Below, in pieces: positions 10,680-21,700 of a stretch of 64,000 nt of DNA (positions are counted from its first letter, which is position 1; every line of letters begins with the position of its first letter). The position numbers and the translations under genes were made by a program. Source of the DNA: Dichomitus squalens LYAD-421 SS1 (taxonomy: Eukaryota > Basidiomycota > Agaricomycetes > Polyporales > Polyporaceae); contig NW_006766902.1 of the NCBI RefSeq assembly GCF_000275845.1, forward strand, positions 353,193 to 417,192, given 5' to 3'. Under the pieces are notes generated by a model, which made no database searches, was not told the origin of the DNA, and was given only the letters and a program-made list of their open reading frames with translations.

Positions 10680-12739
10680 CGCTCTTGCACTGGAGACCGT
10701 GACACGGTGCTCTCAACCCGCTCCGAGTCAATATCGGGCTTCGTCATCCCCCTTAATTCCACACGCCGGACTCCCTGGCTCGCACAATGCATGAGGGTCG
10801 GCACTGTGAGTATCCTGGCCAAGGAGCTTTTTGGTACGTCTTGCAGGACTCTCCCGCTTCATCGCTGACCAGCAGCTATCTAGCTTCTACTTAGGCAAGT
10901 CAGCGTCATGCAAGCTCGTCAGGTCGACTCCGCATACCGTATTTTGCCACAAACATCTATCCTTCCTACGGCCCCCTATGTCTCCCTCTCCCTCTGTTCA
11001 TCGAAATTGCTACCGAGCAACATATTTCTCCGCGCTCCCCTTGACAGGGAGGGAATGCGGTAGCCGTGCTTATCCGGAAGGCCACTTTCACAGTACTTTG
11101 AAGCTTCAAGTATGGAGCCACTCGGTTTTTCGGACCGTCTCTGTCGCTCATTCGGAAGGTGTGGGTGCTAGCATGACCATATGCACTCGCACGGCTCAAT
11201 GGTGAGTGTTGTGTTCCATACATACAATGCCCTCCGTGTATGTCTGCTTGTTAAACATATTGGCAGTGCCCACTGAGCGATAACTATCTGTTATAGTTTC
11301 CCGTTGGTGCAAAAATTTCGGTGCCTGAGTCGTGAACATCACTTGGTGAAGTAAACCCTGTACGTACCCATTGTTTCGTCTGGAGACCATGGCCAGCATT
11401 CTCATCAAGACCCAAACCAAGCGCAAAGCGGGAGCTGGCCGTCGATATTGATGTAGCGGCTTCGACTTGCTGCATTGTTCGCCTATGCGTGCCGCTTCTG
11501 GGTTCCCTGCCTTTGTACGCGCCTTAGCCTCCAACCTCGGGACCCATGGCCGAAGTTGCCCTACGCATGGTCACTCAGGTGCGTCTCACAATTCACAAGG
11601 TTTCACTAGCCGCAAGCATGAGATCCCACGCGCTCAGGGTTGTGGGGGCAATGTCGGCAACCCGCTGCGTTCATTGGTGCTCTGCGACGTTCCACGCGCC
11701 GAGTCCCACCGGCCGTTGGCATCTCGGAGAGCACAGAGGTCGTCCTCGATGACGTGGCGAATGGATCGCCGGTGATGAACGTTGGCAGTTTAATCGTTCA
11801 ATGGAATTGGGACCCGAGAATTGGGCAGCGCTATGCCCGACCGTCTACACTGACAGTTCGGGTGACCAACACTCACCGGCATACCACCCTATGCAGCTGC
11901 AGGCACTGTCACGACGCATGGTGGTCACCCGAGTGCGAGCGGTGTCTCGTCATAGAGCACGGCTATATGCGTCCGGCACCTTGGCCGTCCCGAGCAGGGC
12001 AGGCCAGGTTTAAAGCAGGACGGGAGCGTGGCCGACAGGATGTGTCGCAGTAGAAGGCAGAGACCGCATGCGCTCGCGTCTGGAACCCGCGATGAGGCTA
12101 CCGGCAGCCCCGCACGCCGCGGCGCGTCATTCCCTCGAGACTCTTCCACCGACTTCCGTATGTCGAAGCCATTGCTTGTATGGCCTGTCCCTGGGGCGGC
12201 GCGCGGCTTCGCCTGTGGACGCGTGGCGGAAGCCTATGCGCTGTCCTCGATCTGGCGGCTGTATGTCTTGGGACGTCAGGCCGCACGATGCTGATGAGCA
12301 GCGGGCGTAGAGGACGTCGGGGAAAGTCAGCTTCGGTGGTTCCTTGTCCATGGTGACGCACAGCGATTCCATTGTTGTGTGCCTGAACGGACTTAACATT
12401 CAAAAAGACACGCATACCTATGTTGTGGCATTGATTCCAATGTCATGGATGTACACTGCCCTTCCTCGCGCTCGTGGCAGCGATGAGCGTCTGCATTCAA
12501 ACTCAGGATCGTTGTCGGCTTGTGACACGTCTTGTGTGGACAAAGTTCTCACATGTGTATGTGATCGTCCGTATCTGCCGGAATCGCAAGCCAGCCTGCG
12601 CAGAGGCATGCGAAGATGCGTAGTCTATTCAGATGTCCGGTAGCACAGAGCCGAGGGATATCTGGGTCCCGAAACATTGTGTTACGATTGCAGTAGTCCT
12701 ATCAGATGAGGCAAAATTCAGGGAAACGATAAATGTAGG
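10680..12739. other. Left arm of copy B, conserved in copy C but unassigned
   Basis: About 2 kb that has a clear counterpart in copy C (18,710-20,659). Retained blocks include a GTGAGTATCCTGGC-AAGGAGC segment followed by GTACGTCTTG and a GCTGACCA-CAG site, which looks like a short intron, and a block near 11,490 (GGTTCCCTGCCTTTGTACG). No frame is open for long and no family was recognised. It probably contains one or more decayed genes. Confidence 0.45.
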
Positions 12740-15089
12740 CTACACACCCATATCTTCTACTGAAAGAATATCGCGCATACGTCTGATCACGACCGACCCA
12801 TTGTCTGCGCCAGAAGACAGCGTCTGTCCATCCGGGGAGAAAGTTACGTGCGAGACCCCATACTTGTGCTCGGAGAACTTCCCCACGCACGACCCATCGT
12901 CCGTTCTCCACAGCCCCACCGTCTGGTCCCATGATGCCGACGCAGTGACGTACTTCCCGCACGGTGAGAAGCACGCTGATCGGACGTCGCCGGTGTGTCC
13001 TTCCAACGATAGGGTCACGGAACCGCTGGATGCGTCCCAGATCTTCGCTGTCCTGGCACAGCCAATGGACAGCAGGCGCGTTCCATCCGATGAGAATGCC
13101 ACTTCTATTACCTGCCCCACATGCATCCTCGAGAACACGAGACACTGTCCCATCTGCACATCCCATATCCGAACACTACCATCCTCATATCCAGTGGCAA
13201 GGTGCGTGCCCTGAGCATTCAATGCGGCGGCGTAGCACCGTGGATCCGCATCTTCGTGTTTCTTGTCCTGTTCACCTTTGTCTTCCTCGTTCTCTTCATC
13301 TGTAGCAGCCTTATCCTTGACATCCTCCCCTCTTGCGATACCAAAGTCCTTGTGCATGGCGCTGCGCCCGACATCCCATACACAGCACATATTGAAGCCT
13401 GTCAAGACAAGCCAGCGTCCGTCGGAGGAAAGGCAGACACCATGGACGAAGGTGTTGGTGAATGTGGCTACGTCGAGGACATGGAGTTGTTGGAACGCCC
13501 GAGTGTCCCAGAGTCTCACAGTCTGGTCCCAAGATCCAGACGCAATCAGAGTGCCGTCGGGCGACCAGACACAGCGATTGACTAATTGAGTATGCCCTTC
13601 GAGGGTTGCAATCTTTCGTGCGCCTTGACTGACATCCCAGACTGCGATATTCCCGTACAGGGACCCGGATACGAGATACCGACTATCGGGGGAGAATGCG
13701 AGGACGGATCCAGGATGAGCCACCCATTCTTGGACGAGTCGCCCGTCCGAATCCCACAAGATGATAGTGCAGTCCATAGATGCCGTGGCGAGAAGCGAAC
13801 CGTCTGGGGAGTAGACGAGGGATGAGACCAGGTCATCATGGCCGAGAGCGATATCTGTGCAAGGGGTAAGTCATCTGGAGACGGTCGTTGTAAACCATAC
13901 CAAACCTGCGCTCGACAGTATTTTGAGCGATCCACGCTCTCTCAATCTGGGGAAGTATCTCCTAAGCTCTTCAGACCAAAGATCGTTTCGCCAAGACCGA
14001 GTACGGAGGTGACCGAAGGGCAGAAGTTGTGGATGACGGTAGCTGAGCAGCATTTGGTCGAAATCGGAGCACAGGTGAAGATCGCCTTCGTCACCTCCGA
14101 TCCACGACAATAGATATCCGATGGTCGGTACAAGCTCTACAGTGACTTCATCCAACCTCGGTGGGTGGAGTTCCTTCCCTATCTTGATCAATGCCTCAAA
14201 CAAATCCTCATAACGGTCCGGCGGAAAGGATACCGTGAGGGTAAGGGCGAGGAGCTCAGGCCACTTTTCTATGGATTGTGATCTCGTTGTCACTATATTG
14301 CTCATTACGTAGTTATTTTGGGATATTTGCTCACCGCAGAGCAAAGCGCTGGAAAGTGAAGTCATGTCGTACGTTATGTCCAGGGACAATCTCTCCACGG
14401 TGGATTGAGCCAACTCGAACAACAACTTCGTCACCATTTCGGGCACGTGATGGCCTATCTGTTACAATGGTTGTATGTCAGTCAGGCATAGGGATAGAAG
14501 TGTGATACGGCGCTGACATTGATTGTTCTCAGCTTGAGTTGTTGTGACTTGAGGCGTTGTTCAAGCGCGGCACCGTTAGCCGCTGTCCCCTGGATTTCCA
14601 GAGACAAGCAACTCAGGTCTTTGACGGCAGGAAAAGCTAGGAGTACTCGGCATATGTCTTGGAACGTTTTGAAGGAGAGCTCAGAAAGGGATAGAGATGT
14701 GATGTTTGTCCCAAACTTGCGGTAACATGTCAAAAGGGGCCGAGGAAGGCTGAGCCTGACTCGACAATGATCCAGCGTATGCGCAGTGAATAAATGAACG
14801 TCGGTGAGGTTGTGGAGTATGTGCAGCAAAGGAAAGGGCATGAATGTGGTTGGATCTGCTCTGATCGAACGCACAAACGGACAGAAGTGGTGATAGGCCT
14901 CGAGAAAATCCCGGAAGGCAATGACCCGCGCTCTCTCCCTGATATCGACATTGGCGACCATAATGCAAAGGCTACGGGGGCGGAGTTGGCTGCAGGTGAG
15001 GGAAAAGCTGTAAATGTTCTCCGATCGTCGCCGGAATGGCTGATGATCCTCTCGATGAGCTCCCAGGCAAGGCGAGGAGAAGCGGACAT
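12740..15089 (-). pseudogene. F-box/WD40 protein gene, copy B, one-base frameshift in F-box
   Basis: Exons correspond one to one with the intact copy C: 15,089-14,518, 14,458-14,335, 14,268-13,906 and 13,854-12,740. The first exon is exactly one base shorter than in C (572 against 573). The loss is inside the F-box, in the GDDRRT region near 15,018-15,030, so the frame from the ATG at 15,089 shifts while the original frame resumes as FSLTCSQLRPRS. The exon 3 and exon 4 frames, including all eight WD40 blades, are open. The donor of intron 1 is a weak GTCAGC where C has GTAAGC. Either this is a young pseudogene, a sequencing error, or a propeller made from a downstream start without the F-box. 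Confidence 0.7.
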
Positions 15090-17155
15090 GGTGTGTTGAG
15101 TGAAGCTCGTCGTTCCTGGGGACGAATATTACAGCGCTCGGGGAGGCACTGCATGCGGACATCGCCGGTCCACTCCGAAGGAGTAAGAATAAGTAGAGCC
15201 CGAGGTTCAGTACGAAGAGGCACGTGTCCTGCCATTAGCGTATGAACTGGGTATTCAAGCAGGCTTCGGTATGAGCACTATCATTACACCGCCCCACGCT
15301 CTATCGCGGTTGATGTGGGACATTTGTGAAGCTGAAACAGAACACATATGCCTCATGGCGACGTACGAGGCTCAGGTCATACTTTGCGCGAACCATAGAG
15401 ATATCTGAGGGGAGACACGAGACCGTCCCAGGCCACCAGTGTTACGTGTATACCAGTGTGGAGAAAAAGGAATTTGTGATGTAAGACCCATCAGCCATGG
15501 AAAGATCTAACGGGTTACACAGTTTCTACAAAGCTCCCTGCTACCCGTCGGTGTTTGAGGCTAATGCGCATACTTGATCTCCCATTATCAAGCGTGGATG
15601 CAGCATAGCGATGGGGATAGGTGTTCTCCAGCAGTGTCGACTTGAATGCCTTCAGCACCTGCTCCGCTCATCACCTCTTCGAGTCCACGTTGTCGTATTC
15701 TTGGATATTTGGCATTGTGCTAAACGCGATCGCGCTGTTCGCTTGCAGGTTTCCAGACGATCCCCCCAATCGTGGGCCAAGAGCCACGATGTAGCCACCT
15801 GCTAGTGGTAGGAGTTCGATGGACGAGCATTCATGTCGTGGAGAAGCTGGATGCAATGTATCACTCACAGCTCGGTACTGACAATCCACAGATACGTAAC
15901 TGCCGAATATCCATGCACCAAATCCCGTTGCGCGGACGGCCGTCCGAGTCGACAAAGGGTCTGACGCCCTGGCATAGTATGAAATCACCTGATAGCTGGC
16001 AAGGCCAGCCTATATCCGTTCCCCGCGCAATCGTTAGTCGGGCCTTGAGCGCACGAAGTATATGTGCAACTCTAACTCGATCGCGATGCTCCATGGAGAT
16101 TGAGTTACGCCGGTGCTATGCTAACTACCGCAAGTTCCGGACATGATCCATGTCTGCGTTGGGTTCTAGGGGCATCCCCGTACGTCTGCAGCAGGTCGTC
16201 GAGAGGCGGTTTATGCACGGTCGGGGCTGAGATCGATGCTTCCTCCTACAAGGTTCGGTGTGGCCGGCAGACGCTGTGCAACGGGTCGTATCGTCCTCTA
16301 ACTCCTACGGGTTCGTACTGATCTTGCGTTCATCTACCCTGACTTCAAGAAGACGAGACATAACGAGTGAGACGAATGCAGGGCGAGCATGGCCCAGACC
16401 GTCTACTGGAAGTAAGAATTACATGTCAGTCAGGCAGGCACAAGGTCGCAAAGGAGGACATATACTTCCGCTAGGGGAACGTTGCGGATGCAGAAGAGCG
16501 AGCGGGAGCCTACTGATTGAATCGGATTCGGACACTCTGATTGTCGCGAATATCATGATCTATGGCTGGCACGGTCACCGGCTGCTTTCGTCTGGCACGT
16601 CATACGTCTGGGAGTCAGTATCAACGGGAAAATGGGTTATTCAATCTAACACTTACTCGTGTAGCATCTCATCTCGGGTGATTGCACGCCGCGGGAAAAA
16701 CTTCAATGCGGTCCTGCGTGCGGACACAACGCAAGCATTTCTCTGTGGCAAGGGGCTATGAAGGAGCTTGGTAGTGAATCAAGGAAAGGATAGGAGCAAA
16801 CCGAGAGAAACTGTGTGACACGAGGCACCTCGGACGATGGCGAGTCGCGCCTTGTAGCAGATCACTCGTTGACACCCGGGAAGCGTGGCTGAGACTCCTT
16901 ACGAACGGTCTTGATCGTATACAGATCCTGTTAGACCACTCGTGCCATAGCCTCCAAGGTTGCGCAGTCAGACAAAGTCTCATGATTCGGAGCGGGACCG
17001 CGGGTTGAGCAGTGCGTCTGCGTCCCTCATTAGGGTAGCAGAGTCGGATGAAGTTCATCGACTCGCAAATATCGAGATTATGAGTACGACTTACAACACT
17101 ACTTGTACGTATACAAATTCTAGAGAGGAGGGTCAGTCCAGGACGTGCACTTGCT
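15090..17155. other. Right arm of copy B, decayed coding remnants
   Basis: Corresponds to 2,561-4,480 in A and 23,039-25,140 in C. The minus strand at 15,861-16,094 encodes a stretch with GDFILCQGVRPFVDSDGRPR that looks protein-like and has damaged relatives in the other arms. Near 15,800-15,860 a donor-acceptor pair matches one in copy C. No complete gene is present and the family is not identified. Confidence 0.4.
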
Positions 17156-17740
17156 AGAATCTGCCACCGACCTCCTTGCGCCTGTGGGACGGAATACCTG
17201 GACGATCGTCAGGGACTCGTTTGACATCCTCGCCGCTCGATTAAGAGCGTTAACCGAACCACGCTGACAGCCCTCGCACCCAAGACCGTGGGCGCGACCA
17301 GACACCATGCGACCCTGAGTTGCAACAGGTCATCGTCGAGAACGACGCGTTCTGCGCGATGGCGCGCATAAGGGCGATGAGCACGCCTGTGAGCCTAAGT
17401 CGTACCACGCATGCTACTCCAAGCTCACAAGTGACGCCCCCAACGTGGACCTAATCTCGGCCGCGCGCTTCTGGAGTGCACCGAGGGGTCTGTTCGCCCA
17501 TAGTGGCACGACTAATGAATACGTCGCACCCAATCCTCATCCTCCCGCCCGCGCGCGATCAAGTGTGCTCATCGAGGGCCGTGCTCGCCGTGAGGGGCGC
17601 GGTAAACGGTGCGGGCTGCTCGTGCAAAACATGCTCGGGCATTGCTTGAGGAGTACGCCATGCATGTACACGGCGAAGCTTTCGAACGCGTAGGTGGAGG
17701 TAAGAAGTCGATGAAGCAGAGGACACGGTGTGCAAGCCGG
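17156..17740 (+). pseudogene. TAP-like hydrolase, internally deleted relic
   Basis: Aligns with the intact gene at 26,034-27,974 in pieces: 17,160-17,240 matches the region encoding SGTDLLARAG...TIVGDSFD (about 26,530-26,610); then, after a large deletion, 17,250-17,310 matches the NQTALTALAPK region (about 27,355); and 17,400-17,740 matches the C-terminal part including the catalytic-histidine region. The nucleophile segment is gone and frames are broken. It lies directly against the end of repeat copy B. Confidence 0.8.
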
Positions 17741-18709
17741 ACACAAAGCCGCTCTGTGAGGGTGTCATCCCGTTTGGCTGCGCACATGCACACCATTCCG
17801 AGCAATCCGCCCTCGGCTTGGTCTTCCTGTGTATATACGACGATCTATACATCAGTCTCAACAATAACGAAGGAGGGACGAATAGCGATGCTTACTATGT
17901 AGGAGAAGACAGGAACGTGAGATGTTCATGATCTATGGAAAACCTCAGCATTATGCGAATGTGCATCGACACATCGGACCTTTGCAGAACGTTGATATTG
18001 GGACTGTGAACGCAGCCGAAAGTTCTTTCAGCATGCGTGGTCGGGAAGACACATCTCCTATTGCAGCTTGGCCCATGTGGTAGCTCCCGAAGCAGACCGT
18101 CCCAGAAAGTGTGCCGCAGAAGGAAGCTGACGCGAGGTTGCAAGTCATATGCAGACCCACATGCTCTGGCGTGCGATGGCAGAGACCACTCAGAGCGAAT
18201 GGGTGATAGGAGCTATTTGTAAGAGACGAAGATTAAGTGATGTACAGATAGACTGAAGTCTGCGCCGCGGAAGACGGTCAGTCCACGGTATCCGCTGTGT
18301 CAGAATGGTGATGGGACGTACCTGACCACGCCCCAACTGACCCCTCTTGGGGACTCCGCATGAAGCTAGACCTCTCAACCCCATTCCTCGTTCTCGTTCC
18401 CGAAGCAGCATCGCCAGCTGTGAAGCGACTAGAATAGGTCATTAGTATCCGGACGATCATCTCAGGCCCGTGGGCAGTTTTGTAGATGTCGCTCGAACGC
18501 AGGCTCGAAGCTGCACAAGGCGCAGAACGAGTGATGGAGTGCACATGCAAGAAGGGATTCAGACTGAAGCTGAGAACACAGAGGATAAGATGGACGACAC
18601 AACGAAAGCTCGGTCGCACAGGCGCCGCTTCTCGGAATGTCCCGGGCTCACCGAACGCAACTTGGAAGTTGACACGAATCGCGTGCAGCTCCTGCTCGAT
18701 CTCTCCTCT
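17741..18709. other. Spacer between copies B and C
   Basis: No gene is supportable. Short open frames lack recognisable motifs. The last 100 bases already resemble the fragment at 4,855-5,010, so the repeat homology may begin near 18,600. Confidence 0.45.
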
Positions 18710-21700
18710 CGCTCTTGCACTGGAGACCGACTCTTGGCCCGCTCAATCTCGGGCTTCGTCGCGCATCCCCTTTGATTTCACAGGCTGGAATGCCTGGCTC
18801 GCGCAATGGAGGGTCGGCACCATTGTGAGTATCCTGGCTAAGGAGCTCTTTGGTACGTCTTGTAGCACTCTCCCGCTTCATCGCTGACCAACAGCTGTCT
18901 ATCTTTTAGTCAGGCGATTTAGCGTCATGTAAACTCGTCAACGTCGACTACGCATCCCAAATGTTGCCATGACTATCTATTACCTACGCTCCCCGTGCGT
19001 CCCTCTCCGTCTCCATCGAAAGTTGTACCGAGCGATTGGTTATTTCGTCTCCCCGCCACAACAAGGAGGAAATCTGGTCGCCGCGCTAATCTTTAATGGC
19101 GACCTTCAGAGCTGGAGCATCAATCTTAGAGCCATGTCAAGTTTTGTGCCGTCTCTGTCGCTCATTCGCAGCGTGTGGGTGCTAGCATGACTATATACAC
19201 TTAACGGTGAGTGTCGCGCTCCATATTTACTACACCCTCCCACAGTAGTCGTGCCTACCGATGGATCGCTGTCTGCTGTAGTGTCCCGCTGGTGCAAAAC
19301 ATCCTGCGCCCGAGTCCCGGTTGTTGAAGCAAACCCTGCACGTGCGGCTTGTTTCGTCTGGAGACTACGGTTAGCGTCCTCATCACAACGTTAACCAGGC
19401 GCAAGGTCGGAGCTGGTTGTCAATGCTGCGTAGGGGCTTGCACTCACTGTATTGCTCGTCCAGGTGTGCCGCATCTAGGTTTCCTGCCTTTGTACGCGCT
19501 TTGGCCTTGAGCGTTCGGGACCCATAGCTGAAGCTTTCCGCGCATGTGTCCGCAGGTATGTTTCACATTTCGTCGATCTACCAGCCCCACGCACGAGACT
19601 CCATCTTCAGCGGCGTGCTCAGGATCATGGCTGCAACGTTCCATGTGCCGTATCCTCACCTGCCGTTGGCATCTTGGAGAGTACTGTGGTCGCTCTCGAT
19701 GACGAGGTGGATCGATCGCTGCTTATGGTCGCCAGCAGCTTGATGGTTCAATGGAATTGATACCCCAAGATCGGGCAGCACCATGCCCGTCTGGGCACGC
19801 TGACATTTCTAATGAGCAGCGCTCGCCTGCATACTGCCCTATGCAGCTCCCAGGACGGGTTCGACGCATGGGATTCACACGAGTGCGAGCGGTGTCTCGT
19901 TCAAGAGCGCGACTATATGCGACTGGCACCTTGGCCGTCCCGAGCAGTATGGACTAGCCTCGGTTAGTATCGACTTATAGCACAATTCGCATGCACTCGC
20001 TTCTAGAACCCACAATGAGGCTACTGGCAACCCTGCACGCCGCGGCGCGTCACTCCCTCCAGGATCTGATTCTGGCTTCTGTTTGTCGAACCCATTGCTT
20101 GTCCGAGTCTGGCCTGTCCCTGGGGCGACGTGTGGCTTGGTCTGTGAACGTATGCCAGATGCCTATGCACTGTTGTCGATATGCCGGCAGTATGTCTTAG
20201 GACGTCATGCCACATGATGTTGATGAGCAGCAAAGCGTTTAAGACGTAGAGGGAAGGTCAGCTTCGCAGGTTTTCTTGTTCGTGGTGACGCGCCTTGATC
20301 CTGTTGTCACGTACAAGAGCTGACTTTGTATGAATAAGACACGCATACTTGCGTTGTGGCGTTAAATCCCATGTTGGGAATATACAATACATTTTGTTTC
20401 TCTCGGGATAGCGATGAGCATACATAGAGCGCACTTTCTGCATCCAACCCAGTCTGATTGTCGGCTTTGTGTAGATGACGTTCTTGCCATATTGCCTTTC
20501 TGCGAGAACTCGAGTTAATTTTCACGGAGGTACGCGCAAATGAGAAGAAGCATAGTCTATTCAGACGTCCAATAGCACTGAAATGAGGGATGCTTGGGTC
20601 CCGGAAAATTCCGTTACAGCTACAGTAGTCGAGGCGAAGTCCAGGTAAACACCATCATGCTACACGCTCGTCTCTTCTACTGGAATGATATCACGCATAT
20701 GCCTGATCACGACTGACCCATCGCGTGCGCCAGACGATAGCGTGTTTCCATCCGGGGAGAAGGCTACGTTCCAGACCCAATCCTTGTGCTCGGAGAAGGT
20801 CCCCACGCACGATCCATCGTCCATCCTCCACAGCCGCACCGTCTTGTCCCCAGATCCCGACGCGACGTACTTCCCGCACGGCGAGAAGCACGCTGCCAAG
20901 ACCCCGCTGGTGCGTCCTTCGAGCGATAGGGTCACGACGCCACTGGATGCGTCCCAGATCTTCGCTGTCCTGTCCTCGGTAGTAAAGAGCACGCGCGTCC
21001 CATCCGACGAGAATGCCACTCGTATTATCCCTTCCGTATGCACCCTCGCAAAAACGAGACACTGTCCCGTCTGCACATCCCAGATCCGAGCATTACCATC
21101 CGAATATCCAGTGGCGAGGTGGCTGCCCTGAAGATTCAATGCGATGGCGCAGGACCGTGAACCGTCATCATCGTCTCCCTCGTCCTGCTCATCTTCGTCT
21201 CCCTCGTCCCCTTCACCTTCATCCTCCTCGTTCTCTTCATCTATCGCAGACTTGTACTCAGTATCCTTCCCTCCTGCGATACGGAAGTGGTGAATCGTGC
21301 TGCGCCCGACATCCCATACATAGCACCGATGCGCATCTGTTGAGACAAGCCAACGTCCGTCAGAGGAGAAGTGGACACCGTAGACGAACTCGTTGGTAGA
21401 CACGTTGAGCAGATGTAGCTGTTGGAATGTCCGAGTGTCCCAGAGTCGCACAGTCTTGTCCCGAGATCGAGATGCGATCAGAGTGCCGTCGGGCGACCAA
21501 GCACAGTGATCAACAGATTGAGTATGCCCTTCAAGGGTTGCGATCCACCGTACGCCTTGGCTGACGTCCCAAACTACAATCTTTCTGTCAAAGCCTGCGG
21601 ATGCAAGATGTCGACCATCGGGGGAGAATGCGAGTGAGCGGACGTATGCAGTATGAGCCACCCATTCGTGGACGAGCTGCCCGTCCGAGTCCCACAAGAT

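Larger units (their letters stand above)
10680..17155. repeat. Segmental repeat, copy B
   Basis: The left end matches copy C from GCTCTTGCACTGGAGACCG (10,681 here, 18,711 in C). Similarity continues through the unassigned left arm, the F-box/WD40 gene and the right arm to the near-invariant block at about 17,123. Just after it, at about 17,156, the sequence switches abruptly into hydrolase DNA, whereas A and C continue with related sequence. Length is about 6.5 kb, similar to copy C. Confidence 0.8.

Noticed and set aside
14482..15162. Alternative start at 15,162 for copy B, giving an open frame through the exon
   Set aside because: It would replace the F-box by an unrelated peptide; the exact one-base difference from copy C makes a frameshift the simpler reading.
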